A stretch of 5,794 bases of DNA from Chitinophagaceae bacterium (GCA_003151295.1 PLXD01000429.1:1-5794), one strand, 5' to 3'. Positions 1-5,323 are shown, counted from the stretch's first letter. Translations and numbers: made by a program. Notes: generated by a model from the sequence alone, not told the origin.

Positions 1-2
1 AT

Positions 3-392
3 CCTTTTATCGTATTCGATAAAGCAAAAAAAAGCTGGGCGGGCAGCACCCGGTTCTATGACATCCAGTTGGGCAACCTGACCGCACAATTGGGCTATAC
101 TTGGTATGGGAAGGATTTCCGGCGGACAGGCCTGAACAAGCATTGTAAGTGGCTACTGTTGAACTATGCCTTTGAGCAATGGGGCCTGGAACGGGTAGAA
201 TTCCGCGCGGATGCACGTAATGAAGCGTCCATCAATGCCATGAAGGCGATCGGCTGCATGGTGGAAGGGATCCTGAGAAGCCATTCCATGATAGATTCCG
301 GGGGTAGGAGGGACTCGATCATCCTTTCCATATTAAAAAAAGAGTGGTTCGACGGAGTGAAAGAGCAGCTCCGGCAAAAATGCGGACTATAA
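3..392 (+). CDS. GNAT family N-acetyltransferase, RimJ/RimL type (5'-truncated by window edge)
   Basis: The reading frame is open from the left edge to TAA at 390-392, giving 129 visible residues; the N-terminal part lies outside the window, so no start is assigned. The fold signature is that of Acetyltransf_3 (RimJ/RimL-like) enzymes, which move an acetyl group from acetyl-CoA to an amino group. Seen in order: a beta strand ending in GYTWYGKDF, a degenerate acetyl-CoA loop RRTGLN where the family motif is Q/RxxGxG/A, a helix CKWLLLNYAFEQWG, the strand LERVEFRADARN, the typical NEASINAMKAIGC helix, then VEGILRSHSM, the arginine/aspartate pair GRRDSI and a terminal KKEW. The TGLN-x-x-CK variant occurs in many small GNATs of this group, where the substrate is unknown (small molecule or protein N-terminus). 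It converges on the next gene with only 31 bases between stops and no obvious terminator. Family assignment is firm; substrate is not known. Confidence 0.9.
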   Translation, partial: PFIVFDKAKKSWAGSTRFYDIQLGNLTAQLGYTWYGKDFRRTGLNKHCKWLLLNYAFEQWGLERVEFRADARNEASINAMKAIGCMVEGILRSHSMIDSGGRRDSIILSILKKEWFDGVKEQLRQKCGL

Positions 393-423
393 CACTTATT
401 AAAATAAACCCTTAATGAAACTT

Positions 424-1032
424 TTACTCCTCCCAGGGCCCCAATCCTTTCCGGGTCATAACCGGCTCATCGCCTGTACAATCGATGATCGTTGAAGGCA
501 CCATGCCCCCGATCCCTCCATCCACTACGATATCGACCAGCTTTCCGAAATTCGCGTATATCAATTCCGGGTCGGTATATTCTTCTACCATTTCGCCGGG
601 TAGCGAAGCGCTGAGGATAGGATGACCGAGTTCTTTTATAATGGATCGGGCGATATTGTTGTCGGGAATACGAAGGCCAATCGTGTTTTTTTTGCTTTTC
701 AAAATAGCCGGTACCAGTTTGCTGGCAGGGAGGATAAAGGTATAAGGACCGGGTAAATAACTTTTCAACATGCGGTACAAAGGCGTCGGGATTGTTTTGG
801 TATAGTTACTCAGGTCGCTGAGATCATAACAGATAAAAGAAAGCTGTGCTTTGGCAGGATCTATCTGCTTAATACGGCAAATGCGCTCCACCGCTTTGGG
901 ATGCCGGATATCGCAGCCCAGTCCGTAAATGGTATCCGTCGGATAAACGATGACGCCTCCTGCCGTCAGACATTCGATAATCGTTTTGATACTCCTGGCT
1001 TGCGGATTGTCAGGATGAAGTTGCAATAACAT
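424..1032 (-). CDS. yciO: YciO/Sua5/YrdC-family protein (threonylcarbamoyl-AMP synthase-like)
   Basis: The protein has 202 residues, matching the short single-domain YrdC/YciO proteins (about 200) and lacking the C-terminal Sua5 domain. Members bind ATP, threonine and bicarbonate in a concave dsRNA-binding-like fold; TsaC/Sua5 makes threonylcarbamoyl-AMP for t6A37 in tRNA, whereas YciO is a paralogous branch whose physiological role is not settled. Visible motifs: HPDNPQ near the start (residues 6-11), GGVIVYPTDTIYGLGC (25-40), ERICRIKQ (49-56), PGPYTFIL (94-101), IGLRIPDNNIA (118-128), SASLPGE (141-147), PSTIIDCTG (179-187) and RKGLG (194-198). The HPDNPQ opening, the ERICRI block and SASL in place of the SAN-x-SG loop of TsaC all point to YciO rather than TsaC. 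ATG at 1030-1032 is the first in-frame ATG and places HPDNPQ correctly. It is divergent from the oxygenase gene across 111 bases. I found no good promoter match on this strand. Confidence 0.88.
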   Translation of the reverse strand: MLLQLHPDNPQARSIKTIIECLTAGGVIVYPTDTIYGLGCDIRHPKAVERICRIKQIDPAKAQLSFICYDLSDLSNYTKTIPTPLYRMLKSYLPGPYTFILPASKLVPAILKSKKNTIGLRIPDNNIARSIIKELGHPILSASLPGEMVEEYTDPELIYANFGKLVDIVVDGGIGGMVPSTIIDCTGDEPVMTRKGLGPWEE

Positions 1033-1120
1033 AAGGTAATATAGATCAATTCAATCAAATAAGGATTTGTACCCGCGACAAAGCGGGTTTAACAACTTTT
1101 TCTTACCATGTAATTAGTCT

Positions 1121-1128
1121 TAAATTTG
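1121..1128 (+). promoter_or_regulatory. Candidate Bacteroidota -7 element for the cupin_8 gene
   Basis: TAAATTTG fits the Bacteroidota -7 consensus TAnnTTTG exactly. There is no clear TTG at the expected -33 place (around 1099-1101 the sequence is TTT), and the implied leader to ATG 1144 would be only about 10 nt, so this is a one-element match and may be chance. Confidence 0.35.
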
Positions 1129-1143
1129 CTTAAAATAGGAGAC

Positions 1144-2034
1144 ATGGAGCTGAAAGGGGTTGATGAGGTAGCAGAAATCACCGGAGAAGACTTCAAATCG
1201 GGTTATTACAATCCTATGAAGCCGCTGGTGATTACGGATCTTTCCAAACAATGGCCGGCTTATGATAAGTGGAACTGGGATTATTTTAATTCGGTCGTAG
1301 GAGAAGTGAAAGTGGGAGTCTATAATAATATTAAGAGTGACGCTTATACCCCTGTGAATACGGCCGATGACTATATGAAGTTCGGACAGTATATCGATAT
1401 GGTCAGGAAGGGTCCCGCAGAATGGCGTATCTTCCTGTTCAATATTTTCGAGCATGCCCCGCAGCTCACGCAGGATTTCACCTGGCCCGAATTCCTCATG
1501 AAGGGTTTTGTAAAACACTATCCCATGTTGTTTGTGGGAGGAGAGGGTTCGGTCACGCACATGCATTTCGATATCGATCTCTCCCATATCCTGCATACTC
1601 AGTTCGGCGGCAGGAAACGGGTACTGTTATTCCCCTTTGAAGAGCAGCACAAACTTTACCGGAAACCCTGGGAAGTAATGAGTTTTGTAAATTTTGAAAA
1701 ATATTTTGACAGTCACGGGAGCAAGCTGGAGATGGAGAAATTTCCTGCCCTCAAACTGGCCAGGGGCTATGAGGTCATTCTCGAGCATGGGGACACCTTG
1801 TTTATGCCTGCCGGTTACTGGCATCATATGGAATACCTGGACAGCGGCTTTGCCATGAGCTTTCGGGCTCTTCAATCCACCGTAAGCGGTAAATTGAAAG
1901 GAGCCTGGAACCTGCTAGGCATGCGAAATATAGATACGCTGCTAAAGAAAACAGCTCCCCAGTGGTGGTATAATCTAAAAAAAGAAAAAACATTCAGGGC
2001 CGCCTGGAAAGAGCTTGAAAACATAGGCCAATAG
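1144..2034 (+). CDS. Cupin-like/JmjC-domain protein, putative Fe(II)/2-oxoglutarate oxygenase
   Basis: This 296-residue protein resembles the cupin_8 (FIH-like JmjC) family, whose members use Fe(II), O2 and 2-oxoglutarate to hydroxylate protein or RNA-associated substrates in the cytoplasm. The metal site is visible: HxD as H141-F-D143 within THMHFDIDLSH, and a distal histidine in GYWHH (H227 or H228). K158 in GRKRVLLFP sits where FIH-type enzymes hold the 2-oxoglutarate C5 carboxylate, and HGDTLFMPAGYWHH is the usual final jelly-roll turn. The N-terminal part (PLVITDLSKQWPAYDKWNWDYF) is the classic opening strand-helix of the family. There is no signal peptide or membrane segment. I chose ATG 1144 over TTG 1126: the latter sits inside the TAAATTTG motif, and AGGAG (1137-1141) lies only 2 nt before ATG 1144, so it is a poorly spaced ribosome site. 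The last 50 residues form a basic, Trp-containing C-terminal helix region. Substrate cannot be deduced; neighbours give no hint. Confidence 0.85.
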   Translation: MELKGVDEVAEITGEDFKSGYYNPMKPLVITDLSKQWPAYDKWNWDYFNSVVGEVKVGVYNNIKSDAYTPVNTADDYMKFGQYIDMVRKGPAEWRIFLFNIFEHAPQLTQDFTWPEFLMKGFVKHYPMLFVGGEGSVTHMHFDIDLSHILHTQFGGRKRVLLFPFEEQHKLYRKPWEVMSFVNFEKYFDSHGSKLEMEKFPALKLARGYEVILEHGDTLFMPAGYWHHMEYLDSGFAMSFRALQSTVSGKLKGAWNLLGMRNIDTLLKKTAPQWWYNLKKEKTFRAAWKELENIGQ

Positions 2035-2205
2035 AGCTTTTCAGGTTAAGATACCCGGACGGGCAACAGGGAATGCCCTTAATTATCTCAAAAATCTTTA
2101 AAAATAATATTGCTTTTTAAGAAAACAGTCTTTACTTTTACCCTTCTTATACGCTGACGATATCCTTTCACAGGCGTATACTACAAGCCAATCCGATCCA
2201 ATTCC

Positions 2206-2492
2206 TCAGTCCCAACCATCCAATTTCCACGACCCTATTATTATTTCCATACCTATTCCAATTTCCATAATAATATCCTTGTTCCATGTGACCGGATTAA
2301 GATCCTTGTTTTCATACAGCATATATAGATTTGTAAGCCAGCCTTGATTCCCCTACCCTTTCAAAATTAAAACCGGCACAATTGGCCACGGCCATTTCGC
2401 CATTGATCAAACCCGTATTAAGATATTTGTCCCGCGTAAAATGTCAATCTGCATTTTACATTGGAAATCGTTCCGATATCGTTGACAGCCAT
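2206..2492 (-). pseudogene. Possible decayed coding region, family unknown
   Basis: Three short open frames on the minus strand follow one another with small overlaps: 2492-2418 (MAVNDIGTISN...), 2443-2312 (43 codons, including RDKYLNTGLINGEM and NFERVGESRLAYKSIYAV) and 2322-2206 (38 codons, including YENKDLNPVTWNKDII). Joined by two frame changes they read as plausible soluble protein sequence with charged and aromatic residues well mixed, which is why I suspect a relic rather than noise. I do not recognise the family. The 3' third becomes low-complexity (an 11-base unit TGGAAATTGGA occurs twice, 38 bases apart, at 2257-2267 and 2219-2229 on this strand). No start signal or promoter supports expression. 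Chance open frames remain a real alternative. Confidence 0.28.
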
Positions 2493-2572
2493 ATGAATAG
2501 TGATGGATAAATGATGAATTTTCAGGGACTTGCAGAAGCAGAGATTTTATTAACAGACGAACAGAGAACGCA

Positions 2573-2617
2573 ATGAAAAAATATTCTACCTTTTTCTTTT
2601 TGTGGTTTCAGAGGTAA
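2573..2617 (+). CDS. Leader-like peptide, 14 residues, aromatic-rich
   Basis: A tiny frame, ATG 2573-2575 to TAA 2615-2617, encodes MKKYSTFFFLWFQR. Four Phe, one Trp and one Tyr in 14 residues, a lysine-rich start and a stop codon five bases before an intrinsic terminator stem are the hallmarks of amino-acid attenuator leaders such as the pheA-type leader. The Phe codons are TTT TTC TTT and, after Leu-Trp, TTT. There is no Shine-Dalgarno, as usual in Bacteroidota. The problem is what it would control: downstream on this strand there are only terminators and then korB in the opposite direction. It may therefore be the remains of an attenuator whose operon was lost, a small stand-alone transcript, or a chance ORF. 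The only 2-oxoacid enzyme nearby, korB, is convergent and cannot be its target. Confidence 0.4.
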   Translation: MKKYSTFFFLWFQR

Positions 2618-2622
2618 GCACA

Positions 2623-2654
2623 GGCCGGCGATGTCTATCGCTGGCTCTTTTTTT
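2623..2654 (+). terminator. Intrinsic terminator after leader-like ORF
   Basis: A 10-bp stem (2623-2632 with 2637-2646, two G-U wobbles) closes a GTCT loop and is followed at once by C and seven T (2648-2654). The polarity fits plus-strand transcription only. It starts 5 bases after the leader stop, so a ribosome finishing the peptide could physically cover its left arm. Confidence 0.7.
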
Positions 2655-2784
2655 ATGGTTCCCGGGATTTTAATGCTCCGGGGCTCTTGAATCGGTTCGC
2701 CTTTAAACCAATTGACTCCTTAAAGTTTAACTCGGGAGAAGTACTGACATGAAAAAAAATTTCACTGTGAAAAAACCAATAAAA

Positions 2785-2821
2785 AGCCCCCCGAAAATAA
2801 TTCGGGGGGCTATTATTTTTT
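2785..2821. terminator. Strong bidirectional intrinsic terminator, 3' of korB
   Basis: An 11-bp perfect stem (2785-2795 with 2801-2811, containing a run of six C and six G) closes an AATAA loop. On the minus strand it is followed by TTTTT (complement of 2781-2785), which serves korB transcripts ending about 130 bases earlier. On the plus strand it is followed by ATTATTTTTT, so it also stops transcription entering from the leader side. This is a convincing terminator in both directions. Confidence 0.88.
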
Positions 2822-2862
2822 GACGCAGGGTGTTCTGTGAAATGTACCCTGCGTCAAAAAAT
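2815..2862. repeat. Perfect 17-bp inverted repeat
   Basis: Arms 2815-2831 and 2846-2862 are exact reverse complements, ATTTTTTGACGCAGGGT on the left, around a 14-nt loop. On either strand the T-run precedes the stem and an A-run follows it, so it is not an intrinsic terminator by itself. Its left T-run doubles as the tail of the preceding terminator. It lies in the 3' untranslated region of korB, where it would form a long RNA hairpin. Confidence 0.85.
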
Positions 2863-2871
2863 ATCTAATAT

Positions 2872-2888
2872 ATTGGCCTTCGGCCAAT
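2872..2888. repeat. Small perfect hairpin ATTGGCC-TTC-GGCCAAT
   Basis: A 7-bp perfect stem with a three-base loop lies 53 bases past the korB stop in the korB direction. On the minus strand the next T-run (complement of 2856-2861) is 10 bases away, too far for a standard terminator. It may act with the two neighbouring inverted repeats as a 3'-end structure of the korB mRNA. Confidence 0.6.
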
Positions 2889-2940
2889 TGACCCGTGGTC
2901 TGCTTTTACACTTATACTTTTTTGTACGATAGATTATGTC

Positions 2941-3978
2941 TTAAAGGATGGTCCAGGTCTCATTTCCCCGGAGCAAGCGGTCCAGGTCTCCCTTGCCTTT
3001 TGCAGCGATCACTTCTTCGATCTGCCCGTTTAACTGGTCCTCATAACAGGGCCTGTCCGCTTCATAAAATATGCCGAAAGGACGGGGTAAATGCCCTTCT
3101 ATCCGGGGATCATCGAACATACGGATCAGGATCTGGGCCTTATAAATATCCTTTTCATCATGTTTCCACAGATCCTCCTGGCTGATGCCATTACCCAGTT
3201 CTACAACTACAGGATTAAACCCGTCCAGCCGGATGCCTTTGTTTTGCTGTGCGCCGAATACCAGGGGTTTACCATGCTCGAGAAATAAGGTCTCCGTAGG
3301 TTTGGTTGATTTCTCCGTAAAGATCTCGAAAGCGCCGTCATTGAAAATATTGCAGTTCTGGTAGATCTCCAGGAAGGAGGAGCCCCTGTGCTGGTGACTG
3401 CGGATCAACAACTGCTGGAGGTGCTTGGGATCGCGGTCCATGCTACGGGCAATAAAACTGGCATCGGCGCCCATGGCGAGGGCGAGTGGGTTAAAAGGAT
3501 GATCGATGCTGCCGAACGGAGTAGACTTGGTCACCTTCTTTTCTTCGGAAGTAGGGGAATACTGGCCTTTTGTAAGCCCGTAGATCTGGTTATTGAATAA
3601 TAAAATATTGACGTCGAAATTCCGCCTCAGCAGGTGAATGGTATGATTACCCCCGATACTGAGGCTGTCGCCGTCTCCGGTAACGATCCATACGCTCAGT
3701 TCGGGACGGGTGGCTTTTAAGCCCGAGGCGATAGCCGTAGCCCGTCCATGGATGGAATGCATTCCATAGGTATTCATGTAATAGGGGAAGCGACTGCTGC
3801 AGCCGATGCCCGATACGATCACGATATTTTCCCTGGGAATCCCCAGGGTCGGCATGACCTTCTGCACCTGTGCCAGGATGGAATAGTCTCCGCAACCCGG
3901 GCACCAACGCACTTCCTGGTCTGTAGCAAAGTCTTTAGCCGTCAGTGCCGGCTGTACGGTAGATAGGATTTCACTCAT
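2941..3978 (-). CDS. korB: 2-oxoacid:ferredoxin oxidoreductase, beta subunit (KorB type)
   Basis: This complete 345-residue protein has the length and motifs of the TPP-binding beta subunit of 2-oxoglutarate:ferredoxin oxidoreductase, which with the alpha subunit KorA converts 2-oxoglutarate and CoA to succinyl-CoA and CO2, reducing ferredoxin, in the cytoplasm. Seen: WCPGCG with C26 and C29, C60 in SGIGCSSRFPYY, and C209 in QNCNIF, the expected [4Fe-4S] ligands; H78-G-R-A in the ring-stacking loop; and the TPP/Mg motif GDGD (101-104) ending in NN (129-130), followed by QIYGLTKGQYSPTS, the usual KorB signature. ATG 3976-3978 is the natural start. The odd point is context: KorA normally sits directly upstream of KorB, yet here the upstream 370 bases are non-coding and then comes a pseudogene. 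A bidirectional terminator follows the gene. The 2-oxoglutarate preference is inferred from overall similarity; pyruvate or another 2-oxoacid is possible. Confidence 0.93.
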   Translation of the reverse strand: MSEILSTVQPALTAKDFATDQEVRWCPGCGDYSILAQVQKVMPTLGIPRENIVIVSGIGCSSRFPYYMNTYGMHSIHGRATAIASGLKATRPELSVWIVTGDGDSLSIGGNHTIHLLRRNFDVNILLFNNQIYGLTKGQYSPTSEEKKVTKSTPFGSIDHPFNPLALAMGADASFIARSMDRDPKHLQQLLIRSHQHRGSSFLEIYQNCNIFNDGAFEIFTEKSTKPTETLFLEHGKPLVFGAQQNKGIRLDGFNPVVVELGNGISQEDLWKHDEKDIYKAQILIRMFDDPRIEGHLPRPFGIFYEADRPCYEDQLNGQIEEVIAAKGKGDLDRLLRGNETWTIL

Positions 3979-4020
3979 GATTAATAGGTTCTACACAAAT
4001 GATTAATGATTCTATACGAA
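3977..4020. repeat. Imperfect tandem repeat (22 bp x2) abutting the korB start
   Basis: Two adjacent 22-base units (3977-3998 and 3999-4020) both begin ATGATTAAT and continue TTCTACAC-AA or TTCTATACGAA, differing by a few changes and one gap. The first unit overlaps the korB start codon. It may be a replication-slippage duplication or paired protein-binding sites in the korB leader. The same nine-base core recurs at 5325-5333. Confidence 0.6.
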
Positions 4021-4351
4021 GTTACTGATTTGCCAATTACAAAATGATCTTATACCCGGATCCTGTCGCGAACCCCGTAGAAATCATTCCTTCCGAAACC
4101 ACCCGCCGGACAATGACAGCCTGATTAAAGGAATTTTAGAAAATATAATACTGATTATCAATTTATTATGTTCTTTATTAGCGGCTTTCTAAAGCCGCAG
4201 CCGGGGCCTTAGTTTGGCATCATCTAAAGCCTGAATTATAAATGATGAAGATAATTGCCGCTCCCCTGCATAAATTTATTATTCCCCGCGTTCCTTATAT
4301 ATCAGAGAATAGTTCATAAATCCAGGAGAACAATCCATAAATCAAATACCC
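3979..4351. other. Intergenic stretch upstream of korB
   Basis: These 373 bases hold the tandem repeat next to korB, a short minus-strand frame ending in TAA at 4037-4039 that reads like a protein C-terminus (32 codons, including AVIVRRVVSEGM and ATGSGYKIIL), and a GC-rich hairpin at 4181-4198. No alpha-subunit coding sequence and no clean TTG-N19-TAnnTTTG promoter is visible for korB. The C-terminus-like frame is not recognisable as KorA. The rest is AT-rich with nothing I can support. Confidence 0.5.
4181..4198. repeat. GC-rich hairpin GCGGCTTTCTAAAGCCGC
   Basis: A perfect inverted repeat with 7-8 bp arms stands out in an AT-rich region. It has no T-run on either side, so it is not a typical terminator. 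The flank repeats its CTAAAGCC core at 4224-4231. Function unknown. Confidence 0.5.
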
Positions 4352-4731
4352 ATGAATCCCACGATCCATCAGACCGCTGCAAAAGACAACCCATTACAGA
4401 TGACACAGATCGTATCCCTGCACGAACTGGCAGATGCAGATCAATTGATAAAGGGACTGCTGCCGTCAGCGGTTAGCAACAAGAGCCTGATCATAAATGA
4501 TATCTCAGTACCCGGGAGGCATCTATTCATGTAGAGGCGGTCGATACCGGCGATTCAACGGTCATCCGCGTAAAAGATGCAGGAACTTATTTTTATCGTT
4601 CACTTAACAATGGATTCAGGCAGGTGCAACAGGCCGCGGAAAAACTGGGCGGGAGCATCAGCATCAGCGATACCCGGGATCAGGGTACCAGCATTGCCAT
4701 TAGTCTGCATAATGATTTGAAAGTAGCCTGA
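4352..4731 (+). pseudogene. Broken HATPase-like ATP-binding protein (histidine-kinase-type domain)
   Basis: The 5' part starts at ATG 4352 and reads MNPTIHQTAAKDNPLQ... through LLPSAVSNKSLIINDIS, which resembles the region before the N-box in small Bacteroidota histidine-kinase-like ATPases. It ends at TAG 4532-4534 a few codons later in junk (PGRHLFM). The continuation lies in the next-but-one frame from about 4516: SIHVEAVDTGDSTVIRVKDAG, then QVQQAAEKLGGSISISDTRDQGTSIAISL, to TGA 4729-4731. That is a G1-box-like DAG strand and the C-terminal helix and G2/strand portion of a HATPase_c fold. Roughly 30 residues carrying the N-box asparagine appear to be missing at the junction, which also shifts frame. 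Both ATP-binding boxes are therefore lost or weakened, so I call it a pseudogene by internal deletion. The original length would have been about 160 residues without a phosphoacceptor domain. The exact deletion size is inferred from memory of the family, not from alignment. Confidence 0.7.
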
Positions 4732-4760
4732 GGTTTAAAAGTGGCCTGGTATCGCTCAAA

Positions 4761-4795
4761 ATAAAAAAGAGGACACCTTTTCGGAGCCCTCTTTA
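4761..4795 (-). terminator. Intrinsic terminator of the RRM gene
   Basis: On the minus strand AAAGAGG (complement of 4788-4794) pairs with CCTCTTT (complement of 4766-4772), with two inner C-G pairs possible, and the stem runs directly into a T-rich tail TTTATTTT. It lies 22 bases beyond the stop codon of the RRM protein. The plus-strand tail (ATATGG) is not T-rich, so it works in one direction only. Confidence 0.75.
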
Positions 4796-4816
4796 TATGG
4801 AACAAAGTCAATTAGC

Positions 4817-5143
4817 TTAATACCTGCTATTGCTGAAGTTGCTGTTTCCTCTGCGCTGAAAGGAACCGCCACTACCACCTTTGTTGCTGCTGCCTCTGTC
4901 TTCTCTAGGCTTAGCTACGGATACACCGATAGTCCTGCCGTCAACAGATGCGCCATCCAATTCCTGGATCGCTTTTTTAGCTGCCTCGTCGTCAGGCATT
5001 TCAACAAATGCAAATCCACGGGATTTATTGGTGAACTTGTCCATAATAACTTTTGCAGAGGATACTTCGCCGTATTCTGCAAAATACTCTTGTAAGTCTT
5101 CGTCCGTGACGTTAAAACTTAAATTCGAAACGTAAATGTTCAT
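4817..5143 (-). CDS. RRM-domain RNA-binding protein with Gly/Ser-rich tail
   Basis: A 108-residue protein made of one RNA-recognition motif (residues 1-78) and a flexible, basic Gly/Ser/Arg/Asn-rich tail (79-108), the build of bacterial RBPs common in Bacteroidota and cyanobacteria. RNP2 is IYVSNL (3-8) and RNP1 is RGFAFVEM (42-49), with the RNA-stacking aromatics Y4, F44 and F46 present; SKVIMD-type strand and helix AAKKAIQELDG are in place. Such proteins bind single-stranded RNA and act as post-transcriptional regulators; related Bacteroides RBPs affect many transcripts. ATG 5141-5143 begins exactly at the RRM. The frame stays open for 47 codons further upstream, but that extension has no ATG and starts inside the promoter, so it is leader RNA. 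The gene has its own promoter, a long leader and its own terminator, so it is a single-gene unit. Confidence 0.95.
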   Translation of the reverse strand: MNIYVSNLSFNVTDEDLQEYFAEYGEVSSAKVIMDKFTNKSRGFAFVEMPDDEAAKKAIQELDGASVDGRTIGVSVAKPREDRGSSNKGGSGGSFQRRGNSNFSNSRY

Positions 5144-5276
5144 ACTTAAATAACTGGTTAAAAATGATAAATAACAATCTGAGAAAAACAGGGAGTAAAG
5201 AAGACTAACTATTACCGGAGATTGGTGTAGCAGAAATGATCGTTCACTTACTAATTGCTGTATCGGCTCAAATTTA
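5144..5276 (-). promoter_or_regulatory. Long pyrimidine-rich 5' leader of the RRM gene
   Basis: Placing the transcript start about 6-7 nt past the -7 element gives a leader of about 130 nt. It is rich in U and C tracts on the mRNA strand (for example the complement of 5185-5215 reads mostly T and C), has no Shine-Dalgarno, and ends ATTTAAGT before ATG. Long leaders are common on cold-regulated or self-regulated RNA-binding-protein genes; self-binding of the RRM protein is a guess. Confidence 0.5.
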
Positions 5277-5281
5277 CAGTG

Positions 5282-5311
5282 CAAAGATAGTTCTTTTTAA
5301 TGAAACTGCAA
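5282..5311 (-). promoter_or_regulatory. Bacteroidota-type promoter of the RRM gene
   Basis: On the minus strand TTG (complement of 5309-5311), then exactly 19 bases, then TATCTTTG (complement of 5282-5289), which fits -33 TTG and -7 TAnnTTTG with ideal spacing. This is the best promoter in the window and points at the RRM gene. Confidence 0.8.
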
Positions 5312-5323
5312 TGGGATAGTTGC

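Larger units (their letters stand above)
2035..2940. other. Gene-poor intergenic stretch with relics, leader-like ORF and hairpins
   Basis: About 900 bases separate the convergent oxygenase and korB genes. I find no open frame of normal gene length. Bases 2035-2200 are AT-rich with only a weak hairpin (GGGCA 2061-2065 with TGCCC 2074-2078, no T-run). Bases 2206-2492 carry a frameshifted minus-strand coding trace, 2573-2654 a leader-like ORF plus terminator, and 2785-2888 three adjacent inverted repeats; each is listed separately. Bases 2655-2784 show nothing firm. Confidence 0.7.

Noticed and set aside
1071..1088. Hairpin ACCCGC...GCGGGT between the divergent genes as an operator
   Set aside because: A 6-bp stem with no conservation evidence or clear relation to a promoter; too weak to call.
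1126..1143. Upstream TTG start for the cupin_8 gene, adding six residues
   Set aside because: The TTG is part of the TAAATTTG motif and a proper ATG follows at 1144 with better agreement to the family N-terminus.
1120..1596. 158-codon open frame antisense to the cupin_8 gene
   Set aside because: It lies within and opposite a gene with clear metal-binding motifs, has no recognisable domain, and looks like a codon-bias shadow.
2061..2078. Hairpin GGGCA...TGCCC as terminator of the cupin_8 gene
   Set aside because: Only 5 bp, an 8-base loop and no T-run.
2197..2267. Repeated TCCAATTTCCA-like units as an iteron or CRISPR-like array
   Set aside because: Only two exact copies and one partial, irregular spacing, low-complexity pyrimidine-rich context.
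2326..2333. TAGATTTG as a promoter -7 element with TTG at 2306-2308
   Set aside because: Spacing is 17 rather than about 19, it is 240 bases from the leader ORF, and it falls inside the suspected coding relic.
2749..2823. 24-codon ORF beginning MKKNFTVKK with a GGGAG upstream
   Set aside because: It reads straight through the strong terminator stem and its tail, so its codons are explained by the hairpin.
4255..4476. 73-codon plus-strand frame starting at TTG before and across the broken HATPase gene
   Set aside because: Composition is unlike a protein (Cys, Arg, His-rich) and the overlapping frame from 4352 has the family resemblance.
5144..5284. 47-codon N-terminal extension of the RRM protein
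   Set aside because: It contains no ATG, starts inside the -7 element and has no RRM-related sequence; the RRM begins right at ATG 5143.
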